From Prolixibacteraceae bacterium (GTDB lineage: Bacteria > Bacteroidota > Bacteroidia > Bacteroidales > Prolixibacteraceae): a stretch of DNA of 64,000 nt. A model generated the notes under the pieces. The model was given only the letters and a program-made list of their open reading frames with translations, was not told the DNA's origin and did not search any database. Below are positions 63,194 to 64,000 of the stretch, in pieces (position 1 is the stretch's first letter; each line of letters opens with the position of its first letter). The stretch covers positions 1 through 64,000 of the forward strand of contig JANQHI010000045.1 in assembly GCA_028282705.1 (NCBI GenBank). The letters are read 5' to 3'. Made by a program: the position numbers and the translations under genes.

Positions 63194-64000
63194 ATGCCTC
63201 CTAAATTGAAACACATTTTCTTTTTGCTGTTTTGCTGCCCAATTTCAATTCTTGCTTCAACAATTACTGGGTTTGAGCCTGATTATGCTAGCAGAAGTAT
63301 AAGTTTTTATACCTATTCTGACCCAATAACCAAAAAAGGGGTAGAATTATTCACAATTGAAATTGACCATACAGGCCATTTTTCAAAAGAGGTTGATTTA
63401 AAAAAGGTTGTTGTTTGTTATGCTGATTTTGATGTGTATACAACCATCCTGGTAGTTGAACCATCAAAAAACATTAAAATAAAACTGCCTCCTTTAAAGG
63501 GAAAAACATATGCAGAAAAAAAGAACCCCTTCTTTAAGCCTGTGAAATTGTGGATGAAGGTTGAACCTGGCAGTGATGATGAAATTAACACATTATGTTC
63601 CAGCTTTGAAAACAGGTTTAACTTCCTTACTGATAAATACTTTAACCAACTTTATTTCAGGCAATCCAATGCTATGCTTGACAGTGTAGCCAACACCCTT
63701 AAGGGTGAGTTTAAGGAATATTTAACCCCTTTTTTCAAGAATTTTGCCCTGTTCAAACTAAAAATCCTGGAAGTTGAGGTATTAAGGAAAAACCAGGATA
63801 ACATATTGCATGGATTTAACCCTGGCTCTTTTTCATTCAACAACCCTGCATTTATTGACCTGGTTGACAGGGCTTTTACCAACAAACTGGTTTTTGAGGC
63901 CAATTCAGTCAAGGGAAAAGAAGTGAGTATGGAGGTGGGCAAAGGCAACCTTGCTTTCCTGAAAAAGCTTGTCAAAAATAAATATGGGCTTACTGAAAGA
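63194..64000 (+). CDS. Secreted protein of unknown function, cut by window end
   Basis: The frame is open from ATG 63194 to the last base, 269 codons so far, six bases after the coaD stop. The first ~21 residues (PKLKHIFFLLFCCPISILAS) form a signal peptide. A beta-rich part (TGFEPDYASRSISFYTYSD near 24, then LVVEPSKNIKIKLPPL) precedes a helical one (SMLDSVANTLKGEF-like from 155). The pattern fits Bacteroidota envelope proteins that end in a thioredoxin domain, but the part that would show this is outside the window. It is probably co-transcribed with coaD. Confidence 0.7.
   Translation, partial: MPPKLKHIFFLLFCCPISILASTITGFEPDYASRSISFYTYSDPITKKGVELFTIEIDHTGHFSKEVDLKKVVVCYADFDVYTTILVVEPSKNIKIKLPPLKGKTYAEKKNPFFKPVKLWMKVEPGSDDEINTLCSSFENRFNFLTDKYFNQLYFRQSNAMLDSVANTLKGEFKEYLTPFFKNFALFKLKILEVEVLRKNQDNILHGFNPGSFSFNNPAFIDLVDRAFTNKLVFEANSVKGKEVSMEVGKGNLAFLKKLVKNKYGLTER

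Noticed and set aside
1-64000. rRNA, tRNA, CRISPR arrays, known antiphage systems
   Set aside because: I saw none of the expected sequence patterns on reading. A covariance-model and profile search would be needed to exclude them fully.

Overview
The window is an AT-rich chromosomal segment of a Bacteroidota member. The lineage is inferred from gene content: a complete alternative complex III (act) operon, an A2-type caa3 oxidase operon, a cbb3 operon built on a fused CcoNO subunit, many SPII/TAT-type signal sequences, and candidate promoters of the Bacteroidota TTG / TAnnTTTG type. The lifestyle implied is aerobic to microaerobic respiration. No rRNA, tRNA or CRISPR array was seen.

Layout. 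1-94 is the outer end of an IS4-type element that continues left of the window. 307-6096 holds a BI-1/YccA membrane protein, an AlkD-like protein, a flippase overlapping an asparagine-synthase-like gene, and an AI-2E/PerM-family protein. 6264-7986 is an IS1182-family element. 8073-8900 is a UbiA-like gene broken by an in-frame TAG. 9036-16951 is the minus-strand act operon, reading A-B-C-D-F-E. 17382-18610 is an IS junction: a 48-bp end of the IS1182 element next to a dead IS4 copy. 18692-20974 is an ABC exporter pair. 21087-22352 is a cysteine synthase gene behind a Cys-codon leader peptide and attenuator. 22394-25278 holds a UPF0104-type membrane protein, a small secreted protein and a PfkB kinase. 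25314-30483 is the minus-strand sco-ctaDEFC-ctaB operon. After about 1 kb of non-coding DNA, 31506-44061 is a plus-strand cbb3 operon. It opens with a Fe-S / NrfD / cytochrome c module, continues ccoS-ccoNO-ccoQ-ccoP-ccoG-fixH-TauE-like, is interrupted by a repeat-flanked GxxExxY gene, and ends in the ccoI copper ATPase. 44183-47258 encodes two secreted proteins, one a FecR / DNRLRE / twin FAMeT-like fusion. 47523-48728 is an unknown envelope protein. 48998-60281 is a glycan-related region with GT2 enzymes, GT-C-like membrane proteins, a methyltransferase and UDP-xylose synthase. 60426-64000 holds an SLC12-like transporter, coaD and a partial secreted protein.

How the genes work together. Complex III (Act) would oxidise menaquinol and pass electrons through cytochrome c to the caa3 oxidase, with Sco and heme-O synthase supplying Cu-A assembly and heme. 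The cbb3 operon has its own set of maturation factors and its own quinol-facing Fe-S/NrfD/cytochrome module. The window could therefore supply two complete quinol-to-oxygen branches.

The observations most worth following up are the cysteine leader/attenuator, the Fe-S/NrfD/cytochrome module tied to cbb3, the GxxExxY gene lying between inverted repeats inside the cco operon, and the FecR-DNRLRE-FAMeT secreted fusion.
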